Source: Leadbetterella sp964489955 (GTDB taxonomy: Bacteria > Bacteroidota > Bacteroidia > Cytophagales > Spirosomataceae). From it: 64,000 nucleotides of DNA. Below, piece by piece: positions 53,071 through 61,613 of this stretch. The translations under genes and the position numbers were made by a program. The DNA is taken from NCBI GenBank assembly GCA_964489955.1, contig CAZBAV010000001.1, positions 62,001 to 126,000 of the forward strand, given 5' to 3'. The notes below the pieces were generated by a model, which was not told the DNA's origin, did no database searches, and was given only the letters and a program-made list of their open reading frames with translations. The first letter of the stretch is position 1, and every line of letters begins with the position of its first letter.

Positions 53071-53628
53071 TTATTTCTTCGGTTTTGGAGCTATGATAAC
53101 ATTCAGCCTTTTACCTTCCAATTTCGGAGGGGCTTCTGGTTTTCCTAACTCTTCTAACGCACCTATGAATTTTTCCAAAAGTTTAAATCCTTGTTCTTTA
53201 AAAACAATCTGTCTACCCACAAAGTGAACATACGCTTTTACTTTTGAGTTTTCTTTCAGGAAGTTTTCGGCATGTTTTAGCTTAAACTCATAATCATGAT
53301 CATCGGTCTGAGGACCAAAACGAATCTCTTTTATTACTGTCTTTACTTGCTTCGCTTTAAGTTCCTTTTGTTTTTTCTTTTGTTCGTACTTAAATTTCGA
53401 GTAGTCTACAATTCTACAAACAATAGGTACTGAGTTTGGTACAATCTCTACTAAGTCAAGGTTTAGCTCTCTGGCTATTTCCATTGCTTTCATAAATGGA
53501 AATACACCAGGTTCAACGTTCTCTCCTACAAGTCTAACCTCGTTAACCCCTCTTATTTTGTCGTTTATTCTATGTTCATCCTCTTTTCTAACCGGAGGAC
53601 GATACGGTTTTCTCATATTTTTTGCCAT
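53071..53628 (-). CDS. infC: Translation initiation factor IF-3
   Basis: 185 residues. IF-3N domain (RINDKIRGVNEVRLVGENVEPGVF, PNSVPIVCRIVDYSKFKYEQ) and IF-3C domain (IKEIRFGPQTDDHDYEFKLKHAENFL, and KRLNVIIAPKPKK at the end). It starts with ATG, not the AUU known for the E. coli gene. It binds the 30S subunit. thrS is 70 bp upstream as usual, but rpmI and rplT, which normally follow, are absent; a terminator comes instead. Confidence 0.97.
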   Translation of the reverse strand: MAKNMRKPYRPPVRKEDEHRINDKIRGVNEVRLVGENVEPGVFPFMKAMEIARELNLDLVEIVPNSVPIVCRIVDYSKFKYEQKKKQKELKAKQVKTVIKEIRFGPQTDDHDYEFKLKHAENFLKENSKVKAYVHFVGRQIVFKEQGFKLLEKFIGALEELGKPEAPPKLEGKRLNVIIAPKPKK

Positions 53629-53679
53629 AGATTCTTATAAATGTGCATCTTCTGAAGATAGCCCTTCTAGAAAATCGAC

Positions 53680-53713
53680 CAAATTTATACCTTAGTTTTT
53701 AATTTTCACCAAA
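53680..53713 (-). promoter_or_regulatory. Candidate infC promoter at the end of thrS
   Basis: On the minus strand TTTG (53713-53710, within thrS), 22-base spacer, TAAATTTG (53687-53680). The leader to infC also contains a short palindrome ATCTTC-T-GAAGAT (53647-53659). Confidence 0.45.
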
Positions 53714-55651
53714 TTTTGGAATATTTTTATTTATCTCAGTCTTAGCGAATTCAATAAATTCCGGAATAGTAAAACTACCTAGGTCACCTTCGCCCTTTTT
53801 TCGTACAGATACTTTTCCTTCTTCTTCTTCCTTTTCTCCAATGATAAGCATTAGAGGCACTTTAGCTACTTCGGCATCACGAATTTTTCTTCCAATTTTT
53901 TCTGCACGGTGGTCTACATAGCCACGAATGTCAGATTCTTGCAATATCAAAAATACTTCGTTCGAGAAGTCCTCGTATTTCTCAGAAATCGGAAGGATAG
54001 CTATTTGTTCAGGAGATAACCAGAAAGGGAAGTTTCCAGCAGTATTCTCTATCAGTATAGCTATAAAACGTTCCATAGAACCAAAAGGTGCCCGGTGAAT
54101 CATAACAGGGCGGTGTTTTTGATTATCTGCTCCTGTATATTCTAAATCAAAACGCTTAGGTAAGTTATAATCTACCTGTATGGTACCAAGTTGCCATTTT
54201 CTACCTAGAGCATCTTTAACCATAAAGTCTAGTTTTGGTCCATAAAATGCTGCTTCGCCGTGTTCTACTACAGTGCTTAACCCTTTTTCTTTGGCTGCAT
54301 TTATAATGGCAGACTCGGCTTTGTCCCAATCTTCGTCAGAACCGATATATTTTGAGCTTTTTTCCAAGCTGCGTAGTGAAATTTGGGCAGAGTAGTCTTG
54401 GAATCCTAGGGATTTGAAAACATATAAAACCAAATCTATAACTTTCTTGAATTCTTCCTCTACTTGGTCATTTGCACAGAAAATATGTGCGTCGTCCTGT
54501 GTAAATCCTCTTACTCTTGTTAATCCATGAAGTTCACCAGACTGTTCGTAACGGTACACGGTACCAAACTCCGCCAAACGCAAAGGTAAGTCACGGTAGC
54601 TACGAGGTTTAGTCTTGTAAATCTCGCAGTGGTGCGGGCAGTTCATGGGTTTAAGCATGAATTCTTCACCCTCTTCAGGAGTTTTTATGGGTTGGAATGA
54701 GTCCTCACCGTATTTCTCCCAGTGTCCAGAGGTTTCGTAAAGTTGTTTACTACCAATATGCGGCGTTACTACAGGCAAGTAACCCATACGTAATTGTGCT
54801 CTTTTTAGGAAGTTTTCCAGTCTTTCTCTGAGCATAGCACCTTTGGGTAACCAAAGTGGTAAGCCTTTTCCTACTTTGTCAGAAAACGCAAATAATTCTA
54901 GCTCAGTACCTAGACGACGGTGATCTCGTTTTTTAGCTTCTTCTAGAAGTGTAAGGTATTCTTCCAGTTCTTTTGCCTTCGGAAAACTAATGCCATACAC
55001 CCTTGTAAGCATTTTGTTATTCTGGTCACCTTTAAAATAGGCAGATGCTGCATTTAATAGTTTTACGGCTTTTATATATCCTGTGTTTGGTATATGCGGG
55101 CCACGGCATAGGTCTGTAAAACCTCCTTGTGTATAAAGGGTAATGTTACCGTCTTCCAGACCCGAAAGAAGGTCTAGTTTATACTCGTCTCCTTTTTCTT
55201 CAAAATACTTAATGGCATCTGCTTTAGATATGGGAGTCCGTATGTAATCATTTTTTTGACGAGCTAATTCAAGCATTTTCGCTTCTATCTTACCAAAATC
55301 ATCAGAAGAGAGAGCTTTTTCACCTGTATCTATATCATAATAAAAGCCATTCTCTACCGGCGGGCCTACCCAAAACTTTACACCGGGATAAAGTTCCTCT
55401 AATGCCTCAGCCATTAAGTGGGCAGATGAATGCCAGAATGTAGATTTTCCGTTGGCGTCATTCCATGTAAGTAAAGATACTGCAGAGTCCTTATCTAAAG
55501 GAGTGTTTAGGTCTACAACCTGGCCGTCTACATTGGCCGCTAATACATTTCTAGCCAAGCCTTCGCTTATGGAAAGGGCTACATCATATGGAGTGCTTCC
55601 TCTTTGAAATTCCCGTATGCTTCCGTCTGGGAGTGTTACTTTTATGCTCAT
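53699..55651 (-). CDS. thrS: Threonyl-tRNA synthetase
   Basis: 650 residues, full length. TGS domain at the N-terminus (VTLPDGSIREFQRGSTPYDVA), editing domain with HSSAHLMAEAL and the GPHIPNTG zinc region, class II core (MLKPMNCPHHCEIY; RYEQSGELHGLTRVRGFTQDDAHIF; VMIHRAPFGSMERF), and a C-terminal anticodon domain. It charges tRNA-Thr. A TPR lipoprotein gene lies 4 bp upstream on the same strand, so the two share a transcript. Confidence 0.98.
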   Translation of the reverse strand: MSIKVTLPDGSIREFQRGSTPYDVALSISEGLARNVLAANVDGQVVDLNTPLDKDSAVSLLTWNDANGKSTFWHSSAHLMAEALEELYPGVKFWVGPPVENGFYYDIDTGEKALSSDDFGKIEAKMLELARQKNDYIRTPISKADAIKYFEEKGDEYKLDLLSGLEDGNITLYTQGGFTDLCRGPHIPNTGYIKAVKLLNAASAYFKGDQNNKMLTRVYGISFPKAKELEEYLTLLEEAKKRDHRRLGTELELFAFSDKVGKGLPLWLPKGAMLRERLENFLKRAQLRMGYLPVVTPHIGSKQLYETSGHWEKYGEDSFQPIKTPEEGEEFMLKPMNCPHHCEIYKTKPRSYRDLPLRLAEFGTVYRYEQSGELHGLTRVRGFTQDDAHIFCANDQVEEEFKKVIDLVLYVFKSLGFQDYSAQISLRSLEKSSKYIGSDEDWDKAESAIINAAKEKGLSTVVEHGEAAFYGPKLDFMVKDALGRKWQLGTIQVDYNLPKRFDLEYTGADNQKHRPVMIHRAPFGSMERFIAILIENTAGNFPFWLSPEQIAILPISEKYEDFSNEVFLILQESDIRGYVDHRAEKIGRKIRDAEVAKVPLMLIIGEKEEEEGKVSVRKKGEGDLGSFTIPEFIEFAKTEINKNIPKFGEN

Positions 55652-55655
55652 TATT

Positions 55656-56843
55656 TTAGTTTCGGGTAGTATCCCTACCTATTATTGGTCTTCTTTTTGG
55701 TAGCGGGCTTAATTCTATTCCTGCTCTTTCAAACAATTTTTTTTCCGGCTCTTGTTCTGTGTATGCGTTATTATTAGGTCTTTTTGCATAGGAGTCGTTA
55801 CCCCTTTGGTAGTATGTAATCCTATATTCTACTCCAGCCAGTTCATTTGCCAAGCTCTTATCTGAAGGGTGTTTGTCTATCGCTTTTTGTAAGTAGTATT
55901 TTGCCGCTGGTAAATTGTTTTGTGCTAAATAGCAGCGTGCAGCCTTTAATTTCGGAACAGGGTTGTTTGGTACAAATCCAGCCCATTTATTATAATTTGC
56001 AAAAGCCGAAGTGTAATTTCTGTTTTTGAAATAGATACCACCAATGCGGTCATAAACGTCATATCTTTCCGGTTCAAGCTTAAGAAAATTACGATAAATC
56101 CTTATAGAACTGTCTGCCGCCCCTACATTCTCTAAAATCATCGCTTTATTATATACAAGCTCAGTCATGCTCGGAAATTTCTTTATGGCTTTGTCATTAA
56201 GTGTTAATGCCGAGTCGGCCATTCGGGCTTTCCCATAAATTTTTATTAAGTCATCATAATACTCAAACTTAGAGGGTTTTAGAGCTACGGCCTTTTTATA
56301 GTTTAGTATTGCTGTGACTGTATCTCTTTGCATGGCGTAGTAGAGTCCTTTGCCATTGAAGAGGTCTGCATGATATGGGTACTTGTTTTCGGCTTTACCA
56401 AAATACTCGCGGGCTTTGGCATAGTTTTTATCTCTAAGGTATAATTTGGCAATAAGGAGGTAGGCGTCGGGAAATTTAGCTCCGTGGCTTTCCGCAAAGA
56501 GGGCATTTTCCAAAGCATTTTTGTCCCCTAGTTTCTCCAAAATAAGACTTTTTACAAAAAGGATTTTTGGGGAGTTGGGGTTACGGCTCTCACCTCTGGT
56601 AATGTCTATAAGTGCTTCTTTATAGTTTCCTGCTTTTAGTTTCCAAACGGCCCTTTTATAGTAATTGTCGGGATTACTCGGGTTGGATTTAATGTTTTCA
56701 GATAAGACTTTTATGGATGCTTCCATTTCTTTCTCGTCTTCATTACTTCCCACCACAGGTATATCGTAGCCGTCTCTGGACGAGTCGGAACAAGCACCAA
56801 TAAGTGCAAAAAGTAAGAAAAGCCAAAACGAATGTGTCTTCAT
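55656..56843 (-). CDS. TPR-repeat lipoprotein
   Basis: 395 residues. Lipoprotein signal (LFALIGAC, Cys18) followed by about eight tetratricopeptide units between residues 45 and 340 (for example NPDNYYKRAVWKLKAGNYKEAL; YVRL-type units with DLFNGKGLYYAMQ). A low-complexity polar tail of about 45 residues ends the protein. It probably works as a periplasmic or outer-membrane scaffold; partner unknown. It is directly upstream of thrS with 4 bp between. Confidence 0.87.
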   Translation of the reverse strand: MKTHSFWLFLLFALIGACSDSSRDGYDIPVVGSNEDEKEMEASIKVLSENIKSNPSNPDNYYKRAVWKLKAGNYKEALIDITRGESRNPNSPKILFVKSLILEKLGDKNALENALFAESHGAKFPDAYLLIAKLYLRDKNYAKAREYFGKAENKYPYHADLFNGKGLYYAMQRDTVTAILNYKKAVALKPSKFEYYDDLIKIYGKARMADSALTLNDKAIKKFPSMTELVYNKAMILENVGAADSSIRIYRNFLKLEPERYDVYDRIGGIYFKNRNYTSAFANYNKWAGFVPNNPVPKLKAARCYLAQNNLPAAKYYLQKAIDKHPSDKSLANELAGVEYRITYYQRGNDSYAKRPNNNAYTEQEPEKKLFERAGIELSPLPKRRPIIGRDTTRN

Positions 56844-56980
56844 TAAATGAGAGCAAAGCAGTTTATAAATGGCAGGTGCGATATGCCGATTGCAAAATTC
56901 TTAATTTTTTTGCAGAAATGAGAAGAAATTACATAAAGATTTCACCTATAATTCAGTAGCTTCCCACTCAAATCTACTAT

Positions 56981-58477
56981 TTAAGGTTCTATTTTTTGTA
57001 TAAAACAGGTATTTCTCCCATTGGTTTTCATAACACCCCAGTTATAGAAAACGCTATCATGCCAATGCCCGAAGTTGGCAAACTCAGCTTTTTTATCTTT
57101 AGAGATTAGCTCCAGTGTTTTTGGGTTATAAGATGTTTTTTCTATTACTTCGCCAGTGCTACTGATATCTGCCATCTGTAGTTTAGACTCATTGGTATAA
57201 AGAACCAGCGTGGAAGGAGGTAAGGTACTCACTTTTAAATGTGATGTTAGGTCATAGTACTTCAAACTTTTGTAAGGGAAAGAATTATCCCATGAGAGGT
57301 TACCTTCTCCGTCTATTGCAAAAACAATACCCTCAAGGTACTTAAATCCATCAAAGTACTGGTTATTTCTGGAGTTATAACCATAAAAGGGGCTATTGAG
57401 CCAATATGTGTTATAAAGTGAAGGACGTCCCCAATAGTAATTAGAGTAAAAGGGAGAGCCATAAACGCCGCCAAAGTTCCGGTTACGGTATTCCGGTTGG
57501 AAAACCTCGCCTGTAATTAAAGTTTGTTTTCCATTTTGTAATAGCCCTGAAATATGAAGACGGTAGTCAAAGCTGTATTCTTCTCCTTTCTCTTTTTTCT
57601 TTTTTACCTGGCGATCTATACGGTCTTTTTGTTTGTCGCTAAGAAACGAAAAGATCTTGTTAAAGTTAGCAAAAGAATAATATTTGGTTTTTGAACGCTC
57701 TAAATTAGTGATAAAAATGCCCTGGGAACTTTGGTAACCGGTGCTTGGGATTTTGCCCAAACCGTAATTCCCAACTAAGAGGTTTTGTCCGTTTGATTGG
57801 AAAAATCTAGCAGAAAGAAAGTTGTGATTTGCAGCGGCGGTTAAATTTTTCGAGCTAATTACTTTGCCAGAATAATCGTATTCTCTAAAGATGATTTGAT
57901 TTGCTTTTTTATGAGAGTTAATTAAAGAGACATAGAGTTTTCCGTCCTCTAAATGTATAGATTGAAGGTCTGAGGTCCCTTTTGCATTACCAGAAATGTA
58001 AGTTGGGCTTTCATTAAAGGTTTCTTTGATGGCTATAAAGGGTTCATCCTTTACAGAGCCTCCTAAACAAATTACTTGATCGTTTGCTGCAAAAAAACCA
58101 TACTGAAAATTCGACATAAGTGGGAAGTCAAATTTTTGGTATGCAGGAAAAGCCGAAGATATTTTTACAATAGAGAAAGAAGCCTGATTTTTGGGCTCAA
58201 GAATTAGATACACAAACCGACCATCAAAATAATCATCTACGAAACTGGCTTTGGCTATGATGTCAATTTGCGTTTCCCATACAACAGCCAAAGTGGTATC
58301 TACTTTTGTGATTTTTAAGTCTCCAGAAGGGCTTTTATCAAGTACCATTAAGCCACTTGAGCCCATGTTAATTACTCGTACCTGGCTGTTGTTTTCCAGA
58401 ACAGGTAAATTAAGTACATTTTGGGCATTGGCTGTGCCTACAATTAGTAGAAGGAAGAAAAAAAACTTAATTCTCAT
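56981..58477 (-). CDS. Exported protein of unknown function
   Basis: 498 residues with a signal peptide (VGTANAQ). The rest is beta-rich with recurring short strands ending in Trp, Phe or Tyr, as in a beta-propeller, interrupted by a charged insert near residue 285 (DRQVKKKKEKGEEYSFDYR) and an aromatic Asn/Tyr/Gly-rich stretch near 330-370 (FYSNYYWGRPSLYNTYW). No family recognised. Its start overlaps the end of the EVE gene by 11 bases, so it belongs to the DUF2452-EVE operon. Confidence 0.75.
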   Translation of the reverse strand: MRIKFFFFLLLIVGTANAQNVLNLPVLENNSQVRVINMGSSGLMVLDKSPSGDLKITKVDTTLAVVWETQIDIIAKASFVDDYFDGRFVYLILEPKNQASFSIVKISSAFPAYQKFDFPLMSNFQYGFFAANDQVICLGGSVKDEPFIAIKETFNESPTYISGNAKGTSDLQSIHLEDGKLYVSLINSHKKANQIIFREYDYSGKVISSKNLTAAANHNFLSARFFQSNGQNLLVGNYGLGKIPSTGYQSSQGIFITNLERSKTKYYSFANFNKIFSFLSDKQKDRIDRQVKKKKEKGEEYSFDYRLHISGLLQNGKQTLITGEVFQPEYRNRNFGGVYGSPFYSNYYWGRPSLYNTYWLNSPFYGYNSRNNQYFDGFKYLEGIVFAIDGEGNLSWDNSFPYKSLKYYDLTSHLKVSTLPPSTLVLYTNESKLQMADISSTGEVIEKTSYNPKTLELISKDKKAEFANFGHWHDSVFYNWGVMKTNGRNTCFIQKIEP

Positions 58478-58877
58478 TGGCTAGCTTCATTATTTTTTCA
58501 AACTCATGGGGTTTTACGGCTCCTACAGATAACCGAGATAATTTCACTATGTCCATCTCCTGTAAGTCGGGATCAGCCTTAATGGTTTTTAGTGAAACCG
58601 GCTGGTTTAATTTTTTCACAGGAACAAGGTCTACCACAGACCAGCGGTCGTCTTCGGTAGTAGGGTCTGGGTAGTGTTCTTTGGCTACCCGAGCTAAGCC
58701 TACAATCTCTAAACCCTCATTAGAATGATAAAAAAACACCAGATCGTTCACTTTCATAGAGCGGAGGTTGTTGCGAGCGGCATAATTGCGTACCCCATCC
58801 CACATATCGCCCCCTTTTTCTACAAAAGTGTCCCAGGAAAACTTAAAGGGTTCCGATTTTACTAACCAATAGTTCAT
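58467..58877 (-). CDS. EVE domain protein
   Basis: 136 residues: NYWLVKSEPFKFSWDTFVEKGGDMWDGVRNYAARNNLRSMK, then DLVFFYHSNEGLEIVGLARV and a C-terminal IVKLSRLSVGAV. This is the EVE fold, related to PUA/YTH, which binds modified bases in nucleic acids. The aromatic cage residues (Trp in YWLVKSEP, Trp in MWDGVRN) are present. Its ATG overlaps the stop of the restored DUF2452 frame. Confidence 0.92.
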   Translation of the reverse strand: MNYWLVKSEPFKFSWDTFVEKGGDMWDGVRNYAARNNLRSMKVNDLVFFYHSNEGLEIVGLARVAKEHYPDPTTEDDRWSVVDLVPVKKLNQPVSLKTIKADPDLQEMDIVKLSRLSVGAVKPHEFEKIMKLANEN

Positions 58878-59334
58878 AATATAATATCAATGTTATCCTC
58901 AAAAATAAAGTCTACTTTCCAAGTGTGGTCTGCCAGCAAAAAAACTTTAGCCAAAAACTTACTGTAAGGTTTTTTTTTCTCCCCCATTCGGTTGGAGATA
59001 CCATAGACAGGATGTCTGTACCATCACCCTTTTCATACAAATAATACGTGTGGTTTACCAGTGGTTCAAAACTCATCTGGGCGTCATAAATACGTTCCGA
59101 AACCTCTATGCGATCCTGTATTTCTTGTGCTTGCCTCGCTAAAAGGTCCATTTGGTGGTGGATCTTTCCAAGAGCATCATAGGTTTGCTGCCGCATAGCC
59201 ATCTGGCCTTTGCCTTTCACTTTTCCCATGTCCTCTGGCCTTATTACGGCACTTCCAGCAGTATGGGCATAGGTTATGAGGCCTGGGTCCCGGGCTACAT
59301 TTTTTTTATCTACGGCGTTACTGCTATTATCCAT
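58874..59334 (-). CDS. DUF2452 protein with apparent -1 frameshift
   Basis: The uninterrupted frame runs from 59334 to 58912 (140 residues): N-terminal VARDPGLITYAHTAGSAVI, RIEVSERIYDAQMSFEPLVNHTYYLYEKG and SPTEWG fit DUF2452. After WGRKKN this frame gives LTVSFWLKFFCWQTTLGK, unlike the family. A -1 shift at the nine-A run (plus T's 58970-58978) gives PYSKFLAKVFLLADHTWKVD and a further stretch to a TGA at 58874-58876, which overlaps the EVE ATG as ATGA. That restored tail resembles the family end. The heptamer A AAA AAC is in the right frame for -1 slippage; a one-base assembly error is equally possible. Confidence 0.72.
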
Positions 59335-59362
59335 TCGGTAAATTTACAACGTACATATACTT

Positions 59363-59396
59363 TTTGAAAGTATAATACCTAATTTCATTACTTTTG
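59363..59396 (+). promoter_or_regulatory. Promoter of the Rieske-like lipoprotein gene
   Basis: TTTG (59363-59366), 22-base spacer, TACTTTTG (59389-59396), both matching the Bacteroidota consensus, 35 bp before the ATG. Confidence 0.6.
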
Positions 59397-59430
59397 CATA
59401 AAAAACTACAATTACTTAATTAATAACAGG

Positions 59431-59844
59431 ATGAACCTTTTAAAGAAATACACCTTCTTTTTGGTATTAGGCTTGCAAGCGTGTGGAGAGATGGAAATAC
59501 CAGACCCTGTAGCCCCGGGTTCTAACGGGGGCTTAGATGTTACCATTAATGTAAATAACCAACCTTATACCGCCTTAAAAAATGTAGGCGGTTCTGCCAT
59601 AGTTACCCAGCAGAAAGTTATTGTGGCGACGATTGCGGCTGGTTCATTCATAGCTTTATCTGCTACTTGCCCAAGTGACGAAGCTACTTTCCTTACTTAT
59701 GTGCCAGGCAACAGAGAGTTTAGGTGTTCTAAAGATAATGCAGTTTATGATGAAAGCGGGAAAGCTAAGAGTGGGTCAGGAACCCTAAAGAAATACTTTA
59801 CTACTTATTCAAATAATACCGGTGATATAAGGATTTACGAGTAG
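59431..59844 (+). CDS. Rieske-like lipoprotein lacking the His ligands
   Basis: 137 residues. Lipoprotein signal (LGLQAC, Cys18). The mature part follows the Rieske layout: FIALSATCPSDEA where CTHxG is expected, and EFRCSKDNAVYDESGKA where CPxHGSxFDxxG is expected, then GTLKKYFTTYSNNTGDIRIY. The two Cys (80 and 99) are kept but the two His are replaced (by Ser/Asp), so a [2Fe-2S] cluster is unlikely. A disulfide instead of a cluster is possible. Function unknown; own promoter and terminator. Confidence 0.72.
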   Translation: MNLLKKYTFFLVLGLQACGEMEIPDPVAPGSNGGLDVTINVNNQPYTALKNVGGSAIVTQQKVIVATIAAGSFIALSATCPSDEATFLTYVPGNREFRCSKDNAVYDESGKAKSGSGTLKKYFTTYSNNTGDIRIYE

Positions 59845-59869
59845 GTCCAGATAACATAGCATTAAGTAT

Positions 59870-59904
59870 AAAACGCCAATTCTGTTAAGAGTTGGCGTTT
59901 TGCT
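59870..59904 (+). terminator. Rho-independent terminator
   Basis: AAAACGCCAA/TTGGCGTTTT with a 12-base loop, 25 bp after the lipoprotein stop codon. Confidence 0.8.
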
Positions 59905-60008
59905 TTAAGTCTCAGGGTAGTAGTAGGTAAGACAGTTTGTGGTTTGGCTGTGTAGAATAGTGCAAGTTTAAAACAGAATAGTGCAAAAGATGTAGATATA
60001 ATAAGGAG

Positions 60009-60016
60009 TACTTTTG
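60009..60016 (+). promoter_or_regulatory. Possible -7 element of the aldehyde dehydrogenase gene
   Basis: TACTTTTG matches TAnnTTTG, 38 bp before the ATG. No clear TTTG at the upstream distance. Confidence 0.35.
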
Positions 60017-60054
60017 ATAACATAAAAGTTTTCAACCAAAAACAAAAGAATCTT

Positions 60055-61546
60055 ATGTCAGTTATTGAAAGACCTGCTTTTAAAGCCAAATACGACAATT
60101 TTATCGGAGGAAAATGGATAGCTCCTGCAAGCGGAAAGTATTTTGATGTTATTTCTCCTTTAGATGGGAAAGTGTTTACACAAGCAGCACATTCTAATAA
60201 AGAGGATTTGAACTTAGCTGTGGATGCTGCCCATGAAGCTTTTTCTACATGGAAAGATACATCTGCTACAGAAAGAAGTATTATTCTTAATAAAATTGCA
60301 GATAGGATAGAGGCTAACTTACCTTATTTAGCAGCCGTAGAAACAGTAGATAATGGTAAGGCAGTAAGAGAGACCCTTGCAGCAGATTTGCCGTTAGCTG
60401 TAGACCATTTTCGTTATTTTGCTTCTGTAATCAGAGCAGAAGAAGGTTCTATTACGGAATTGGATAAAGATACAGTTTCTATCATTGTTCATGAACCAAT
60501 AGGTGTGGTAGCACAGATTATTCCTTGGAATTTTCCGATATTAATGGCCGTTTGGAAACTTGCTCCGGCTCTTGCTTCTGGAAATGCTGTGGTTTTAAAA
60601 CCAGCAGAAAGTACGCCAATTTCTATTTTGGTCCTAATAGACCTTATCCAGGATTTACTGCCAGCAGGTGTGATTAATGTAGTTAACGGTTTCGGAGCGG
60701 AACTTGGGCGTGCACTGGTAACCAATCCTAAAGTATCTAAGGCAGCCTTTACTGGTTCTACAGCTACAGGACGTTTGGTTATGCAGTATGCTACTGAGAA
60801 CATCATTCCGGTAACATTGGAGCTTGGTGGTAAATCGCCAAACGTATTCTTTGAGTCGGTTATGGACGCCGATGACGAGTTCCTAGATAAAGCTATAGAA
60901 GGTGCAGTGCTTTTTGCCCTTAACCAAGGCGAGATTTGTACGTGTCCGTCTAGATTGATTATCCAAGAATCTATTTATGATAAATTCATTGCTCGTGTTA
61001 TTGAAAGAGTTAAAGCTATTAAAATAGGTAATCCGCTTGATCCAACTGTAATGATGGGTGCTCAGGCTTCGCAAATACAGAAAGATAAAATTCTTTCTTA
61101 CATTAAGCTAGGTAAAGAAGAGGGTGCAGAAGTGCTTGTGGGGGGCGATGTGAATACTGTAGAAGGGTTAGAAGGTGGATACNNNNNNNNNNTTCAAAGG
61201 ACACAACAAGATGCGTATTTTCCAAGAAGAGATTTTCGGGCCTGTATTAGCGGTGACTACGTTTAAGGACGAAGCGGAAGGTCTAGCCATTGCCAACGAT
61301 ACTATTTACGGTCTTGGTGCTGGGGTTTGGACACGTGATGCCCACCAGCTTTATAGAATACCAAGAGCTATTCAGGCAGGCCGTGTATGGGTAAACCAAT
61401 ACCACGCTTATCCGGCAGGTGCTCCGTTTGGTGGATATAAACAGTCTGGAATAGGCCGGGAAAACCATAAAATGATGTTAGGACACTACCGTCAGTCTAA
61501 AAATATGCTAGTGTCTTACAACAAGAATAAGTTAGGTTTCTTTTGA
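60055..61546 (+). CDS. NAD-dependent aldehyde dehydrogenase, interrupted by assembly gap
   Basis: Two parts in different frames, 60055-61182 (376 codons) and 61193-61546 (117 codons plus stop), joined over the N-gap. Together with a few missing codons this gives about 500 residues, the normal length. Motifs: NFPILMAVWKLAPALA, VTLELGGKSPN with the general base Glu, GEICTCPSR with catalytic Cys, and EEIFGPVLAV and GGYKQSGIGRE in the second part. GEICTCPSR is typical of the ExaC/AldB acetaldehyde dehydrogenase group. It oxidises aldehyde to acid in the cytoplasm, fitting the adjacent alcohol dehydrogenase and DUF779 genes. Confidence 0.92.
61183..61192. other. Assembly gap (10 N)
   Basis: Ten Ns within the dehydrogenase gene between GGY and FKGHNKM. 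Frame requires a multiple of three; family comparison suggests about six codons (such as YIxPTI), so the true gap is probably about 18 bases. Confidence 0.95.
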
Positions 61547-61557
61547 TTTATTTTTTT

Positions 61558-61587
61558 AGCCTGTCTGGTTTTCAGGCAGGCTTTTTT
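61558..61587 (+). terminator. Rho-independent terminator
   Basis: AGCCTGTCTG/CAGGCAGGCT (one wobble pair) with a 5-base loop and a T-run, 12 bp after the dehydrogenase stop. Confidence 0.85.
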
Positions 61588-61613
61588 CTTTTGCAATCAA
61601 TTATTATTTTGTT

